The notes: a model not told the origin generated them from the sequence alone. A stretch of 40,435 nt of DNA from an uncultured Burkholderiales bacterium (GCA_903820745.1 CAIJIT010000159.1:1-40435); one strand, 5' to 3'. Shown: positions 1-9,404, counted from the first letter of the stretch. Made by a program: numbers and translations.

Positions 1-2
1 AC

Positions 3-641
3 GATTTCCATGAGTACACCGGTGCCGAATGGAATAAGCTGCCAGAACCCGATTTCGTTGGCAAGACGCGATATTTTTATGCAAGCTCGCAGTTTTATAT
101 CTATGATTTGTTGACGGCTAATTTCAACAAGCAAGCGGTTGTTGACAAATTGCAGAGCTTTAATCCGCTAATTATTGAGACCATTCTGGACCATCCGGGG
201 AAGAAATTCATCGAGTTCGGCGGAGGCCTGGGCGTTTTTTGCGAAATAGTCCAGAGCCTCGGTAAGGAAGTGACCTATCTCGATATACCCGGGCTGGTCA
301 GCAAGTTCGCGACTTGGCGCATCAATAAATATGCGATTCCGGTACAGGTCATCCTCTCGGATCCGGAGTTATTCAGTCTGCAAGACAGCTATGATATTAT
401 CTATACAGATGCGGTGCTTGAGCATACGATCAATCCGGAGCAGATCGTCAGGACACTTTGCGAGCATTTGAATGCCGGCGGGGTTTTTATCTTGCTGGTC
501 GATCTGGAAGGGCCCAGCGAGAAATTTCCGATGCATCGCCACGTCGATATAGCGCCACTGCACCGGATCATGCGGGAAAATGCTTTGTCGCCGATTCAGG
601 GAGAGGGCGAATTTTGTTCAATCTGGCGTAAGGCCGGGTAA
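3..641 (+). CDS. SAM-dependent methyltransferase, 5' end outside window
   Basis: The reading frame is open from the first bases of the window to a TAA at 639, so the protein is cut by the left edge. A TTG at 108 is only an internal codon, because the frame upstream still codes. The visible part has a class I methyltransferase fold: motif I EFGGGLG after a beta strand, an acidic end of strand 2 (TYLDIPG), then a YTDAVLEH motif and GGVFILLVD, typical of methyltransferase type 11/12 proteins. The substrate cannot be read from the sequence. Its neighbours make nucleotide-sugar and glycosyl-transfer enzymes, so methylation of a surface glycan or its precursor is a reasonable inference. The family call is firm; the role is open. 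Confidence 0.8.
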   Translation, partial: DFHEYTGAEWNKLPEPDFVGKTRYFYASSQFYIYDLLTANFNKQAVVDKLQSFNPLIIETILDHPGKKFIEFGGGLGVFCEIVQSLGKEVTYLDIPGLVSKFATWRINKYAIPVQVILSDPELFSLQDSYDIIYTDAVLEHTINPEQIVRTLCEHLNAGGVFILLVDLEGPSEKFPMHRHVDIAPLHRIMRENALSPIQGEGEFCSIWRKAG

Positions 642-711
642 TCGCATCGTGCTGGACAGAAATCCGACCAAGATGTTTGATATTTTCTAGCCAGACTTGC
701 AGTTAACATCA

Positions 712-728
712 AGGTCATTTTCTGACCT
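712..728. repeat. Short inverted repeat before the UDP-sugar gene
   Basis: AGGTCA and TGACCT are separated by TTTTC in the 149-base gap between the methyltransferase and the decarboxylase gene. The stem is 6 bp with no following T-run, so a classical terminator is unlikely. An operator or chance is possible. Nothing else stands out in this gap. Confidence 0.25.
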
Positions 729-790
729 GGCGCTTTGCGAGGCGAGGTGGCGGGTCAGTTTCCTAATGGCATGAAAGACAGGCGGTAAGG

Positions 791-1738
791 ATGCGTTCGC
801 AATTGAAAAAAAGAATATTGGTCACGGGAGGCGCCGGTTTTTTGGGCAGCCACTTGTGTGATCGGCTGGTGGCGCGGGGCGACGACGTGATCTGCCTCGA
901 CAATTTCTACACCGGTAGCAAGAGCAATATCGCCCACCTGCTGGGGCAGAGCAATTTCGAGCTGATCCGCCATGATGTGACATTCCCGTTCTATGTGGAG
1001 GTGGACGAGATCTACAACCTGGCCTGCCCGGCGAGTCCGGTTCACTACCAGAACGACCCGGTGCAAACGACCAAGACCAGCGTGCACGGCGCCATCAATA
1101 TGCTGGGGCTGGCCAAACGCTGCAAGGCCAAGATCCTGCAGGCTTCGACCTCCGAGGTTTACGGCGACCCTGAGGTGCATCCGCAGCAGGAAAGCTATTG
1201 GGGACGGGTCAACCCGATCGGGATTCGCAGCTGTTACGACGAGGGCAAGCGCTGCGCCGAAACGCTGTTTTTCGACTATTACCGCCAGCACAAGTTGCGT
1301 ATCAAGGTGGTGCGGATTTTCAACACCTACGGGCCCAGGATGCACCCCGAAGACGGCCGTGTGGTCAGCAACTTCATCATGCAGGCGCTGCGCGAGCAAG
1401 ACATCACGCTTTATGGTGACGGTTCACAAAGCCGGAGTTTTTGCTTTGTTGACGACCTGATCGACGCGATGATTTTGATGATGGACAGCCCTGACGAGGT
1501 CACCGGCCCGATCAATATCGGCAACCCCGGCGAGTTCACGATGCTCGAGCTGGCCCGGCAGGTACTTGAATTGACCGGTAGCGCTTCAACAATCGTGCAT
1601 CAGCCACTCCCGGCTGACGACCCGCGCCAGCGCCGCCCTGACCTGACCCTGGCCAATCAGCTTCTCGGTTGGGCGCCGGGAATTCCGCTCAATGAAGGCT
1701 TGAAGAAGACGATTGCCTATTTCAAGACCATGGTCTGA
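791..1738 (+). CDS. uxs: UDP-glucuronate decarboxylase (UDP-xylose synthase)
   Basis: This is a short-chain dehydrogenase/reductase of the extended NAD-dependent epimerase family, 315 residues as expected for UXS. It oxidises and decarboxylates UDP-glucuronate to UDP-xylose in the cytoplasm. The NAD-binding TGGAGFLG lies at residues 12-19, the S/T-E segment ASTSEVYG begins at 118, and the catalytic Y149-xxx-K153 sits in YDEGKR. The stretches [19 protein letters not shown] and [15 protein letters not shown] are hallmarks of UXS and separate it from dTDP-glucose dehydratases. An AGGCGG precedes the ATG at a suitable distance. It sits between a methyltransferase and a glycosyltransferase-like gene, so it probably supplies a pentose donor for exopolysaccharide, LPS or protein glycosylation. 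Confidence 0.93.
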   Translation: MRSQLKKRILVTGGAGFLGSHLCDRLVARGDDVICLDNFYTGSKSNIAHLLGQSNFELIRHDVTFPFYVEVDEIYNLACPASPVHYQNDPVQTTKTSVHGAINMLGLAKRCKAKILQASTSEVYGDPEVHPQQESYWGRVNPIGIRSCYDEGKRCAETLFFDYYRQHKLRIKVVRIFNTYGPRMHPEDGRVVSNFIMQALREQDITLYGDGSQSRSFCFVDDLIDAMILMMDSPDEVTGPINIGNPGEFTMLELARQVLELTGSASTIVHQPLPADDPRQRRPDLTLANQLLGWAPGIPLNEGLKKTIAYFKTMV

Positions 1739-1804
1739 GGGCCAGGTCGATCGGAGCCGCTTTTATGTTTCAGTTAAACCAGTGAATTTGAAAATGGCCG
1801 GGCG

Positions 1805-2680
1805 ATGAAGATATTGTTCATCAGCGGTGGTGACAACATCGACTATCAGGCCGATTGCCTTTTTGTCGGCTTGCGGGAGATGTTCGGCGCCGAGGTGGTC
1901 GACGCCAACAAGCATCACCATGCTTACCTGACCCATCCAGAAGCTGCATGCCGTCAGATGTATGGCATGGGCATGTCGGTGACAAGGCTGCTGGAAGACA
2001 TCGAGGTCGACCGCACTGACATCGAAGCGAAAATCAGGACCCAATATTTCGATCTGGTTGTGTTCGGCTCCATCTTCAGAAATGTCGACTTCCTGGAGCC
2101 GGTGATCAGAAATTATCCGCCTGACAAAATCATCGCAGTCGATGGTGAAGACCATGAGCGTATCAACACGCTGGCGCGTGACTTCGGCATGCTGTATTTC
2201 AAGCGGGAGTTGGCAGTGGCGCAGGACTCGATCTTGCCGATCAATTTCGCGATGCCGACGTCTCGGTTCAAACCGAGTTTTTTCAACAAAACCAGGGACT
2301 TCTCGATCTGCGATCCGCGCGATCGATCGACCTATATCTACAAGGACGAAGCTTCCTACTATGAGGGCTACAGGGAAGCACGCCTGGCCGTGACGACGAA
2401 GAAATCGGGTTGGGATTGCATGCGGCATTACGAGATCATTGCCAATGGCGCTTTGCCGCTGTTCCTGGATGTTGAAACATGCCCGGCAGCGACGATGGTC
2501 TCTTATGAAAAGGCGCTGTGCCAGCAAATAATCGATGATCTGGCCCGGAAAATATCGCCTTCCGAGATCTATGAGAAACATGCTTCGGCGATGTTCTCTC
2601 ATGCGCTCGTGCACAACACGACCAAGGCGCTTGGCGAGTACTTGGTCAACAGCTGGTTCAAGGCGAGGGCCCATCCCTAG
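1805..2680 (+). CDS. Glycosyltransferase-like protein of unknown specificity
   Basis: A 291-residue soluble protein that I cannot assign firmly to a family. It starts with a Rossmann-like strand (KILFISGGDN) and has a second strand-rich part near FDLVVFGSIFRN and DKIIAVDGEDHER. Late in the sequence it carries KSGWDCMRHYEIIANGALPLF. The pattern E-(I/L)-x-A-x-G-x-x-P-(L/F), preceded by a conserved W/R segment, resembles the nucleotide-sugar-binding end of GT-B and exostosin-like glycosyltransferases. There is no signal peptide or membrane span. It follows the UDP-xylose synthase by 66 bases, which agrees with sugar transfer. The glycosyltransferase call is an inference from one motif and context. 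Confidence 0.5.
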   Translation: MKILFISGGDNIDYQADCLFVGLREMFGAEVVDANKHHHAYLTHPEAACRQMYGMGMSVTRLLEDIEVDRTDIEAKIRTQYFDLVVFGSIFRNVDFLEPVIRNYPPDKIIAVDGEDHERINTLARDFGMLYFKRELAVAQDSILPINFAMPTSRFKPSFFNKTRDFSICDPRDRSTYIYKDEASYYEGYREARLAVTTKKSGWDCMRHYEIIANGALPLFLDVETCPAATMVSYEKALCQQIIDDLARKISPSEIYEKHASAMFSHALVHNTTKALGEYLVNSWFKARAHP

Positions 2681-2888
2681 GGATGCAATGCCGCCGTCCC
2701 ATCCGGGATTTTGTGTCTCCAGACCCTGACCGAGCCGTCTCGGCGGAATGTAAAAAAGGCTTCGACGGGCCGCTGACGTCGGTGCGATAAAAATAATCCC
2801 CTTGCAAGGCCATTCATCGCAAGAAAAGCAAGATGAAACCGTGTTTTGTGTGTAAAGTCGTCAGACAGCAATTTTTTAAGGCGAAGAC

Positions 2889-3869
2889 ATGCAACTCGGG
2901 ATGATCGGTTTGGGGCGGATGGGCGGCAATATCGTCCGGCGCTTGATGAAAAATGGCCACGATTGCGTGGTTTTTGACACCAATGCGGGCGCCGTAGCGC
3001 AGCTGGCAGGCGAGGGCGCTGCAGGTGCTGCAGACTTGGCGCAGTTGGTTCAGAAACTGGCGCAACCGCGCGCGGTCTGGGTGATGCTGCCGGCCGGCGC
3101 GATCACCGAGGCGGCGGTGACCAAGTTGGGCGAGTTGCTGGCACCGGGCGATGTGATCATCGACGGCGGCAATTCGAACTACAAGGACGATGTGCGGCGG
3201 GCGCAGGAGCTGGCCGTCAAGGGTGTGCAATACATCGACGTCGGCACCAGCGGCGGCGTCTGGGGCCTGGAGCGTGGTTACTGCCTGATGATCGGCGGCG
3301 ACCAGGCTTCGGTGCAGCGGCTCGATCCGATTTTCAAGACGCTGGCGCCCGGCATCGGCACGGTTGACCTGACCCCTGGCCGCGTGCCCGGTGCGTCGAC
3401 GGCAGAAGACGGCTATCTCTATACCGGCCCGGCCGGATCGGGACATTTCGTCAAGATGGTCCACAACGGCATCGAATATGGCCTGATGCAGGCTTATGCC
3501 GAAGGTCTCGACGTGCTCAAAGGCGTGGCGCAGCAAAGCATTCCGGCTGAACGCCGCTATGACCTGAACCTGGCCGACATCACCGAACTGTGGCGTCGTG
3601 GCAGCGTCGTATCGTCATGGTTGCTCGACCTTAGCGCGGCAGCTTTGGCCGAGGATCCACAGCTGGAATCCTATTCGGGCTTTGTCGAGGATTCGGGCGA
3701 GGGCCGCTGGACCATCATGGCGGCGATCGAAGAAGCGGTGCCGACCGATGTGTTGTCGGCCGCGCTCTACGCCCGCTTCCGCTCGCGCCAGGAACATACC
3801 TTTGCGGAGAAGCTGCTGTCGGCGATGCGCAAGCAGTTCGGTGGCCATCAAGAACCGAAGAAAGCTTGA
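2889..3869 (+). CDS. gnd: 6-phosphogluconate dehydrogenase, decarboxylating (short form)
   Basis: Catalyses oxidative decarboxylation of 6-phosphogluconate to ribulose 5-phosphate. The protein has 326 residues, matching the short GntZ/YqeC-type Gnd rather than the 470-residue enterobacterial form. It shows the cofactor-binding GLGRMG at 7-12, [11 protein letters not shown], the substrate segment [13 protein letters not shown], and [19 protein letters not shown] with the catalytic lysine at about K189 and N193. Coenzyme preference cannot be decided by eye. AAGG lies upstream of the ATG. zwf follows after 3 bases, so the two oxidative pentose phosphate steps are co-transcribed. The 208-base gap upstream has no convincing terminator or promoter. 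Confidence 0.95.
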   Translation: MQLGMIGLGRMGGNIVRRLMKNGHDCVVFDTNAGAVAQLAGEGAAGAADLAQLVQKLAQPRAVWVMLPAGAITEAAVTKLGELLAPGDVIIDGGNSNYKDDVRRAQELAVKGVQYIDVGTSGGVWGLERGYCLMIGGDQASVQRLDPIFKTLAPGIGTVDLTPGRVPGASTAEDGYLYTGPAGSGHFVKMVHNGIEYGLMQAYAEGLDVLKGVAQQSIPAERRYDLNLADITELWRRGSVVSSWLLDLSAAALAEDPQLESYSGFVEDSGEGRWTIMAAIEEAVPTDVLSAALYARFRSRQEHTFAEKLLSAMRKQFGGHQEPKKA

Positions 3870-3872
3870 GCC

Positions 3873-5417
3873 ATGGTCCAGGTTACCCATATCGAACATG
3901 AGGCGATTCCGCATGGCCAGCGGGCCCCCGCCTGCACGATGGTCATCTTTGGCGCTGCCGGCGATCTGACCAAGCGGCTGCTGATTCCGGCGCTCTACAA
4001 CCTCGCGCGCACCGATTTGCTGCCGGAGAATTTCGCGCTGATCGGGGTCGACCGGCTCGAGATGACCAACGAGGCGTTCCGTCAGCATCTTGATGATGCG
4101 GTACGTGCTTTTGCGTCGGACAAGCATTATTCGCAAGCGCTCGACGAGACCCATTGGGGCGAGTTGCTGCAGCGGATCAGCTATTTGCCCGGTGATTTCG
4201 GTGCGGCCGAAATTTACCAGCATCTGCAGGAGCGTTTGACGCAGGAAAGCGTCGAGCATGGCACTGGCGACAACGCGGTGTTCTACCTCGCAGTGGCGGC
4301 GCGGTTCTTCGGTGGCATCGTCGATCAGCTCGGCGCTGCCGGTCTGGTCACCGAGGCGCCGGGTCGCTGGCGCCGGGTGGTGGTGGAGAAGCCGTTTGGC
4401 CATGATGTGGAATCGGCCAAGGCGCTGAATGCGCAGTTGCGGCGCAATCTGGCCGAGCCGCAGATCTACCGCATGGACCATTTCCTGGGCAAGGAGACGG
4501 TGCAGAACATCATGCTGATGCGCTTTGCGAACAGCATTTTCGAGCCGCTCTGGAACCGCGACCATATCGATCATGTGCAGATCACGGTGGCCGAGACGGT
4601 CGGCGTGGAAAGCCGTGCGGGCTTCTACGAAACCACCGGCGCCCTGCGCGACATGGTGCCGAACCATGTGTTCCAGCTGCTCGCCCTGACGGCGATGGAG
4701 CCGCCGGCATCGTTTTCTGCCGATGCGATCCGCAATGAAAAGACCAAGGTGCTCAACGCCGTGCATCCGGTCAACGCCGCGACCGACACGGTGCGTGGTC
4801 AGTACAGCGTTGGTCAGCATGACGGCCATCTGCACAATGGTTATCGCGAGGAGGCCGGGGTGGCCGCGCTCAGCATGACCGAGACCTATGTCGGGATGAA
4901 ATTGGGCGTCGACAACTGGCGTTGGTCCGGTGTGCCTTTTTATCTGCGCACCGGCAAGGCGATGGCCAAGCGCTGTAGCGAGATCGTGATCCAGTTCAAG
5001 CGCCCGCCGCTGTCGCTGTTCCGCGATACCGCCACCGAGGCGCTGACGCCGAATGCGCTGGTGCTGAAGTTGCAGCCCGACGAAGGCGCCGCCCTGATGT
5101 TCGGCGCGAAGATCCCGGGGCCGAATATCTCGATCGGCCAGGTGCACATGGATTTCCATTACAAGGATTACTTCCAGAATGCACCGAGCACCGGCTATGA
5201 AACGCTGATCTACGACTGCATGATCGGTGACGCGACCTTGTTCCAGCGTTCGGACAGCGTCATCGCTGGCTGGCGCATTGTGCAACCTCTGCTCGATTTC
5301 TGGGCTGACGCGGATGCCAAAGCGCCCTTGGCGGGCTACCCGGCGGGCTCGGACGGCCCGGCTGAAGCAGATGCCCTGCTGCAGGACAGCGGAAGAGCCT
5401 GGAAGCGACTCGTTTGA
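3873..5417 (+). CDS. zwf: Glucose-6-phosphate 1-dehydrogenase
   Basis: Oxidises glucose 6-phosphate to 6-phosphogluconolactone and reduces NAD(P)+. The length of 514 residues is normal. The nucleotide-binding GAAGDLTKR is at 27-35, the substrate-binding RMDHFLGKE at 200-208, and the catalytic histidine H265 lies in the MVPNHVFQ segment. It is coupled to gnd with a 3-base gap. The lactonase gene (pgl) that often completes this operon is not present. The next gene, a FliK-like flagellar protein, starts 20 bases downstream with no terminator between them, so metabolic and flagellar genes may share a transcript. Confidence 0.96.
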   Translation: MVQVTHIEHEAIPHGQRAPACTMVIFGAAGDLTKRLLIPALYNLARTDLLPENFALIGVDRLEMTNEAFRQHLDDAVRAFASDKHYSQALDETHWGELLQRISYLPGDFGAAEIYQHLQERLTQESVEHGTGDNAVFYLAVAARFFGGIVDQLGAAGLVTEAPGRWRRVVVEKPFGHDVESAKALNAQLRRNLAEPQIYRMDHFLGKETVQNIMLMRFANSIFEPLWNRDHIDHVQITVAETVGVESRAGFYETTGALRDMVPNHVFQLLALTAMEPPASFSADAIRNEKTKVLNAVHPVNAATDTVRGQYSVGQHDGHLHNGYREEAGVAALSMTETYVGMKLGVDNWRWSGVPFYLRTGKAMAKRCSEIVIQFKRPPLSLFRDTATEALTPNALVLKLQPDEGAALMFGAKIPGPNISIGQVHMDFHYKDYFQNAPSTGYETLIYDCMIGDATLFQRSDSVIAGWRIVQPLLDFWADADAKAPLAGYPAGSDGPAEADALLQDSGRAWKRLV

Positions 5418-5437
5418 GTCGCTGAGGTCGGGACGCC

Positions 5438-6442
5438 ATGTTTCCTGTCGTTCCGCCTGGCGGCATTGATTCGGCCTATCAACGCCGGCTTGAATCGACC
5501 GAAGTCAGCGCTGCCACCGGGGCGCAGGCGGTGGTCGGCCTCGATCCGCAAGCGCCGCGCGCGCCGGCGATGCCTGTGGCCGGGCCTGAAGGGCAGGCTG
5601 TCCAGATCAAGAAAGAACAGACCGCGCTGCAGGCCTTGCCCGAGGCGAATCGCAGCCCGGCCCTGGCCGAAGAGGTTCTGTTCGCCGTGCCGACGCCCAA
5701 TAGCGCGGTCCAGGTGGCGCCCCGGCTGCAATTGCTGTTGCAGATGCTGCAGCAGCTCGGCGTGGCTGACGAGAGCGCCGAGCCGCAGGCGATTGTCAAA
5801 TGGCCACCAGCCGGCAAGCCAGTCGGCAGCGACCCCGAAGATGCGCTGCAGAATTTGCGCGACTCACTTGGCAACTCGCCACTCTTTGCAGCCAACCCGC
5901 GCACCCCGGCGACCCTGGCGGCCAGCCCCTTTCAGTCGCATGCTTTGAAGCTTGGCAAGCCGCTGACGGCGGGCAGCGAGCAAAGGGTCGCAGCCGACAA
6001 TGCGCAAGCATCGGCACAAGGCGCTGCGCAGTCATCACCGCAAGCCGCCTTGCAGGCCGCGCTGCCCGATGTGCAGAACCAGACGCAGACCCAGCAGGCC
6101 CTGCAATTGCTGTTGAACGGTCAGCTGCAATGGGCGGGCGAGCTGACACCGGGCGTGCAGGCCAGGCTGCAGCGCAAGGATGCCTGGCGCGAAGACCCCG
6201 AACATCCGGGCAGGCTGCTGCGCGGCACGGCGCTGCGTATCGAGGTGAACCTGCCCAATACCGGTCCGCTGATCGTGCTGGCTCAGCAGGTGGGTGGCCA
6301 GATGAGCGTGAATCTTCAACCGGGCGAGCAGGACCTCGATCATTTCGATGCGGCGCTGAATGATCTGCGCGTTGCGCTGGCGCCGCTGGCAGACACACCC
6401 GTCGAACTGGCGCTGCAGGCGGTTCCTGAGGCCGAGCAATGA
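5438..6442 (+). CDS. FliK-like hook-length control protein (partner of FlhB-like gene)
   Basis: A 334-residue protein with a low-complexity, Ala/Gln/Pro-rich first two thirds and a compact C-terminal part resembling the Flg_hook domain of FliK (around LRIEVNLPNTGPLIVL, then GQMSVNLQPGEQDLDHF and LNDLRVAL). That layout, a disordered export and ruler region followed by a substrate-switch domain, is typical of FliK. A second, larger FliK is encoded at 16511. This gene overlaps the following FlhB C-terminal-domain gene by four bases (ATGA), which implies translational coupling and a shared task with it. FliK-like/FlhB-like pairs occur in other proteobacteria. Whether it is secreted or acts as a switch accessory is not known. 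Confidence 0.7.
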   Translation: MFPVVPPGGIDSAYQRRLESTEVSAATGAQAVVGLDPQAPRAPAMPVAGPEGQAVQIKKEQTALQALPEANRSPALAEEVLFAVPTPNSAVQVAPRLQLLLQMLQQLGVADESAEPQAIVKWPPAGKPVGSDPEDALQNLRDSLGNSPLFAANPRTPATLAASPFQSHALKLGKPLTAGSEQRVAADNAQASAQGAAQSSPQAALQAALPDVQNQTQTQQALQLLLNGQLQWAGELTPGVQARLQRKDAWREDPEHPGRLLRGTALRIEVNLPNTGPLIVLAQQVGGQMSVNLQPGEQDLDHFDAALNDLRVALAPLADTPVELALQAVPEAEQ

Positions 6443-6753
6443 GTCGCGCGCCGGTCAAGCAAGCTGTGGCGCTGCGTTATGAAGCCAATGGCATGTCGCC
6501 GCGGGTGGTGGCCAAGGGCGAGGGCTATATCGCTGAAGCCTTGATTGCGCGGGCGCAGGCGGTCGGCGTGCCCGTCAATGAAGCGCCGGAACTGGTGCAG
6601 TTGCTGATGCAACTCGACCTGAACCATGTGATTCCGCCCGAGCTCTACAAGGTGGTGGCACAGGTGCTGGTCTGGGCTTACAGCGTTGATGAGCGGGTCT
6701 CGACTGGCCCACGGCCGGTGGAACTTCCGGCTCATATGCGCAAATCAGGCTGA
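6439..6753 (+). CDS. FlhB C-terminal-domain protein (FlhX-type)
   Basis: 104 residues that align along their length with the cytoplasmic C-terminal domain of FlhB at the right end of the window: VALRYEANGMSPRVVAKGEG corresponds to VALRYDRDRMNAPTVIAKGV, and the shared end reads IPPxLYxxxAQxLxWAY. The autocleavage motif NPTH is missing (the equivalent place reads PVKQ), as are all membrane segments, so it looks like only the FlhB fragment downstream of the cleavage site. Such FlhX proteins are thought to help the type III export substrate switch. Its stop region overlaps the convergent ycgR stop by 9 bases. Confidence 0.85.
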   Translation: MSRAPVKQAVALRYEANGMSPRVVAKGEGYIAEALIARAQAVGVPVNEAPELVQLLMQLDLNHVIPPELYKVVAQVLVWAYSVDERVSTGPRPVELPAHMRKSG

Positions 6754-7473
6754 GCCGCTTGCCAATCTGCTGTTGGCCCTGTTGGCGACCTCGAAGCGAT
6801 AGCTGGCCAATTGCAGGCTGCTGATGATGTCGCGCTCGGGGTAGTAGAGCGCCGCGCCGATGCGCCAACTACCCTTTGATGCCCCTGACCCGACGCTGCA
6901 AATGCGCAGGTCGAAATGAGGTGAGCTCCAGTTCCCGTCGCTGAGTTGGCAGGCCGGCAGGATCGAGTCGACCGGGCAGGGTGTTTGTGAAGCATCGATG
7001 GCAAATGACAGGCCGCCGACGCTCACGTCGATCGTCTTGCCGCGCCAGGGGGTGCTGCCCGATGGGTTGTGGGCTTTCAGGCGCATCGGTGGTGCAGCGG
7101 GCGGTGCAACGCGAAACAGCGCTCGCCTGGGCATTTGCCAGATTGTCTCGGGAAATCGGCATTGAAGCAGTTCATCACCGCAGGCAATGAGTTCTGCGCA
7201 GGGCAGGTGGACGATATGCCGGCCCGGCTTGAAGATCGCCAGGGCCTGCCGCCAAGGCGGCGGCGAGATCCTGGCGCGCAGCAGCAGGCAATCTTTGCGC
7301 GCTTCGATCAACTGGCAGTCAATGCCAAGACCGGCATGCTGGGCGTCGGGCATCAGCTGGCCGAACAGTCCGCATGAAACAAGTGACTGCAGGATGGCCG
7401 CCGGGCTGTGAACCGCGAAGGGCGCGAGTTCGAGGGTCTGGAATCTGTTGGAGAGGGCTGCGCTGTCCATCAT
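6745..7473 (-). CDS. ycgR: YcgR-like c-di-GMP-binding flagellar brake protein (PilZ)
   Basis: 242 residues with an N-terminal YcgR-like beta-barrel (residues about 1-110) and a C-terminal PilZ domain. The c-di-GMP-binding arginines are present as R117-xxx-R121 (RRALFR), and the second motif DVSVGG (DxSxxG) is at 149-154, so binding should be intact. In the known family, c-di-GMP-loaded YcgR contacts the FliG/FliM rotor or MotA and slows or biases rotation. It is the last gene of the minus-strand group flrB-flrC-fliE-ycgR, 124 bases after fliE, and is convergent and overlapping with the FlhB-like gene. Two adjacent ATG codons occur at the start. I chose the first. Confidence 0.87.
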   Translation of the reverse strand: MMDSAALSNRFQTLELAPFAVHSPAAILQSLVSCGLFGQLMPDAQHAGLGIDCQLIEARKDCLLLRARISPPPWRQALAIFKPGRHIVHLPCAELIACGDELLQCRFPETIWQMPRRALFRVAPPAAPPMRLKAHNPSGSTPWRGKTIDVSVGGLSFAIDASQTPCPVDSILPACQLSDGNWSSPHFDLRICSVGSGASKGSWRIGAALYYPERDIISSLQLASYRFEVANRANSRLASGSA

Positions 7474-7597
7474 GGTCCTGGATCGAAGCCGGATTGCCCG
7501 GGAAGATTCCAGAATAGCAGCGCAGCGGGGTCTGTCTTGTCGCTGCTTTTTTCGGTGCGGCAGGGCTTGCTGTCAACGGCACCGGATGACGCCGGCG

Positions 7598-7927
7598 TCA
7601 GACTTGCAGATTGCTGATTTCCCGGTAGGCTTCGACCAACTTATTGCGGACTGCCACCATGCCCTGGAAGGACAGGCTGGCTTTTTGCATCGAAATCATC
7701 ACCTGTTCGATCGACACCGAACGGTCGCCGAGTTGGAAGGCCTGGGCCTGGGCATGGGCCGTGCTCTGGACCGCGTTGACTTCGTGAACGGCGTCGCGCA
7801 GCATCGACGAGAAGTCGACGGCGCCGGTGAGATTTGATTTACCAGCACTTGGGGCATCCATGCCACGCGAGGCATTTTGCAGCGCTTCCATGCGGGAAAG
7901 AATGGCGTCAACGCTTTGCAGATTCAT
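7598..7927 (-). CDS. fliE: Flagellar hook-basal body protein FliE
   Basis: 109 residues, the usual size. FliE is the adaptor between the MS ring and the proximal rod and is the first rod-type export substrate. The C-terminal region with [36 protein letters not shown] sequence (residues about 70-102) is the conserved family core. The start codon overlaps the flrC stop (ATGA), which places fliE inside the two-component regulator operon. In many gamma- and betaproteobacteria fliE instead heads fliEFGHIJ; here fliF is on the opposite strand, 2.7 kb away. Confidence 0.95.
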   Translation of the reverse strand: MNLQSVDAILSRMEALQNASRGMDAPSAGKSNLTGAVDFSSMLRDAVHEVNAVQSTAHAQAQAFQLGDRSVSIEQVMISMQKASLSFQGMVAVRNKLVEAYREISNLQV

Positions 7928-9402
7928 GATGTGGTACTCGTATTGACTTGTGAGGCAATGGTTTGAGCCTCGGGGTTAGCGTTTGTGAGCTCGCCGTTGC
8001 CGGCATTTTCGAGCTCACGGTAGGCCTTCAATTTGTAGCGCAGCGCGCGTTCCGAAATGCCGAGGATGGCGATTGCTTTGCGGCGGTCGCCTTGTACTTG
8101 TTCGACGACGCTGAGGATATGTTCGCGTTCGGCATCGCGCACATTGCGCGGGCGTGGTGCCTGGGTGAATTGCTGGATGGCGGGCGCCATTTCCGGACTG
8201 GCCTGGGCTGCAGTGGCTGCTTCTGGCATTGCCATGGCTGCCGGCAAGACCGGCGCAACCATGCCGCTGTCGGGCAATTCGAGGTGGGCGGCTTCGATCA
8301 CGCCGGTGTCGGTCAGCAGCAGGCCGCGTTGAATCGTGTTTTCAAGTTCGCGCACATTGCCCGGCCAGCGGTGGCGCAACAGCGCAGCCTCGGCGTCCGC
8401 TGCCAACTTCGCATCGGCCATGCCGAAGCTGCTGGCATAGCGGCGCACAAAGCTCTGTGCCAGCGGCACGATGTCGCCGGGCCGGTCGCGCAGCGGTGGC
8501 AAGGGCACGGGAAACACGGCCAGTCGGTAGTAGAGGTCTTCCCGGAAGCGACCGGCGGCGACATCGCGGCCCAGTTCGCGGTTGGTGGCTGCGATCAGGC
8601 GGATGTCGACGGCGATCGATTCATGCCCGCCAACCCGCTCGAGGCTGCGTTCTTGCAGCACCCGCAGCAATTTGGCCTGGGTTTCGATCGGCAATTCACC
8701 GATTTCGTCGAGGAACAAAGTGCCGCCTTGCGCCTGCTCAAACTTGCCGGCCTGCTGGCGGATGGCACCGGTGAAAGCGCCTTTTTCATGGCCGAACAGG
8801 GTCGATTCGAGCAGGGTTTCGGGAATCGCCGCGCAGTTGATCGCGATGAATGCCTGTTTCGCACGCGGCGAGCCGAGGTGGATATGGCGCGCCATGACTT
8901 CCTTGCCGACACCCGATTCGCCGCTCAGCAGCACGGTGGCATCAGCACGCGAAGCGCGTTCAGCGCGGGTCACGGCGGCGCGCATCAGCGGGTCATGTGC
9001 GATCAAGCCGCTGGCTGAAGGCTCACTGCGCTGCGCCGGTGCATGGCGTTGCACGACCTCGACCAACTGTGCAGCGCCGAAAGGCTTCAACAGCAGGTCG
9101 CGCGCCCCGGCTTTGAGCGCCGCGATCGCCAGCATGGCATCGGCATGGGCGGTCATCAACACCACCGGCGTATGGGCGCTGCGCTCGCGCACACGCTCGA
9201 GCAGGGCCATGCCATCCATGCCGGGCAGGCGGATGTCGGAAACGATCAGGTCGGCGTCGCGGCGCTGCAGCGCTTCGAGCCCGGCTTCGGCTGAAGCTAC
9301 TGCGCAGACGCTCCACTGCGCGCGCTTGAGCGTCGATTCGAGCGCAGCGCGCAGATCGTCGTCGTCTTCGACCAGGAGCAGATGAGGAGTTGCGGTATTC
9401 AT
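7924..9402 (-). CDS. flrC: Sigma-54-dependent flagellar response regulator FlrC/FleR
   Basis: 492 residues in three domains. The receiver (1-115) has acidic D13/D14, phosphoacceptor D56, T84 and K106 all in place. The AAA+ domain has Walker A GESGVGKE at 161-168, the sigma-54-contacting GAFTGA at 208-213 and Walker B LDE at 231-233. A Fis-type helix-turn-helix lies near 430-462, followed by a short Thr/Ser-rich tail. In the known family, phosphorylated FlrC remodels sigma-54 polymerase at class III (rod, ring, hook) promoters. Two strong sigma-54 promoters with shared palindromes in this window are its likely targets. It is co-transcribed with flrB, with a 2-base gap. Confidence 0.95.
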   Translation of the reverse strand: MNTATPHLLLVEDDDDLRAALESTLKRAQWSVCAVASAEAGLEALQRRDADLIVSDIRLPGMDGMALLERVRERSAHTPVVLMTAHADAMLAIAALKAGARDLLLKPFGAAQLVEVVQRHAPAQRSEPSASGLIAHDPLMRAAVTRAERASRADATVLLSGESGVGKEVMARHIHLGSPRAKQAFIAINCAAIPETLLESTLFGHEKGAFTGAIRQQAGKFEQAQGGTLFLDEIGELPIETQAKLLRVLQERSLERVGGHESIAVDIRLIAATNRELGRDVAAGRFREDLYYRLAVFPVPLPPLRDRPGDIVPLAQSFVRRYASSFGMADAKLAADAEAALLRHRWPGNVRELENTIQRGLLLTDTGVIEAAHLELPDSGMVAPVLPAAMAMPEAATAAQASPEMAPAIQQFTQAPRPRNVRDAEREHILSVVEQVQGDRRKAIAILGISERALRYKLKAYRELENAGNGELTNANPEAQTIASQVNTSTTS

Positions 9403-9404
9403 GT

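Noticed and set aside
2730..2743. CCGAG-CCGT-CTCGG hairpin after the glycosyltransferase-like gene
   Set aside because: Only five base pairs and followed by A-rich rather than T-rich sequence, so not a credible intrinsic terminator.
3615..5285. Long open frame on the minus strand opposite zwf
   Set aside because: It mirrors zwf codons in GC-rich DNA, has His/Arg/Gln-rich composition typical of an antisense shadow, and matches no recognisable domain.
7516..7552. AGCAGCG...CGCTGCT followed by six Ts, terminator-like on the plus strand
   Set aside because: The genes on both sides are on the minus strand, the loop is 18 bases, and there is no obvious plus-strand transcript to end. At most it could limit antisense read-through from the convergent gene.
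7951..7968. Possible minus-strand sigma-54 element in the end of flrC, ahead of fliE
   Set aside because: GG and GC are separated by 11 instead of 10 bases and the flanks do not fit TGGCAC/TTGCW.
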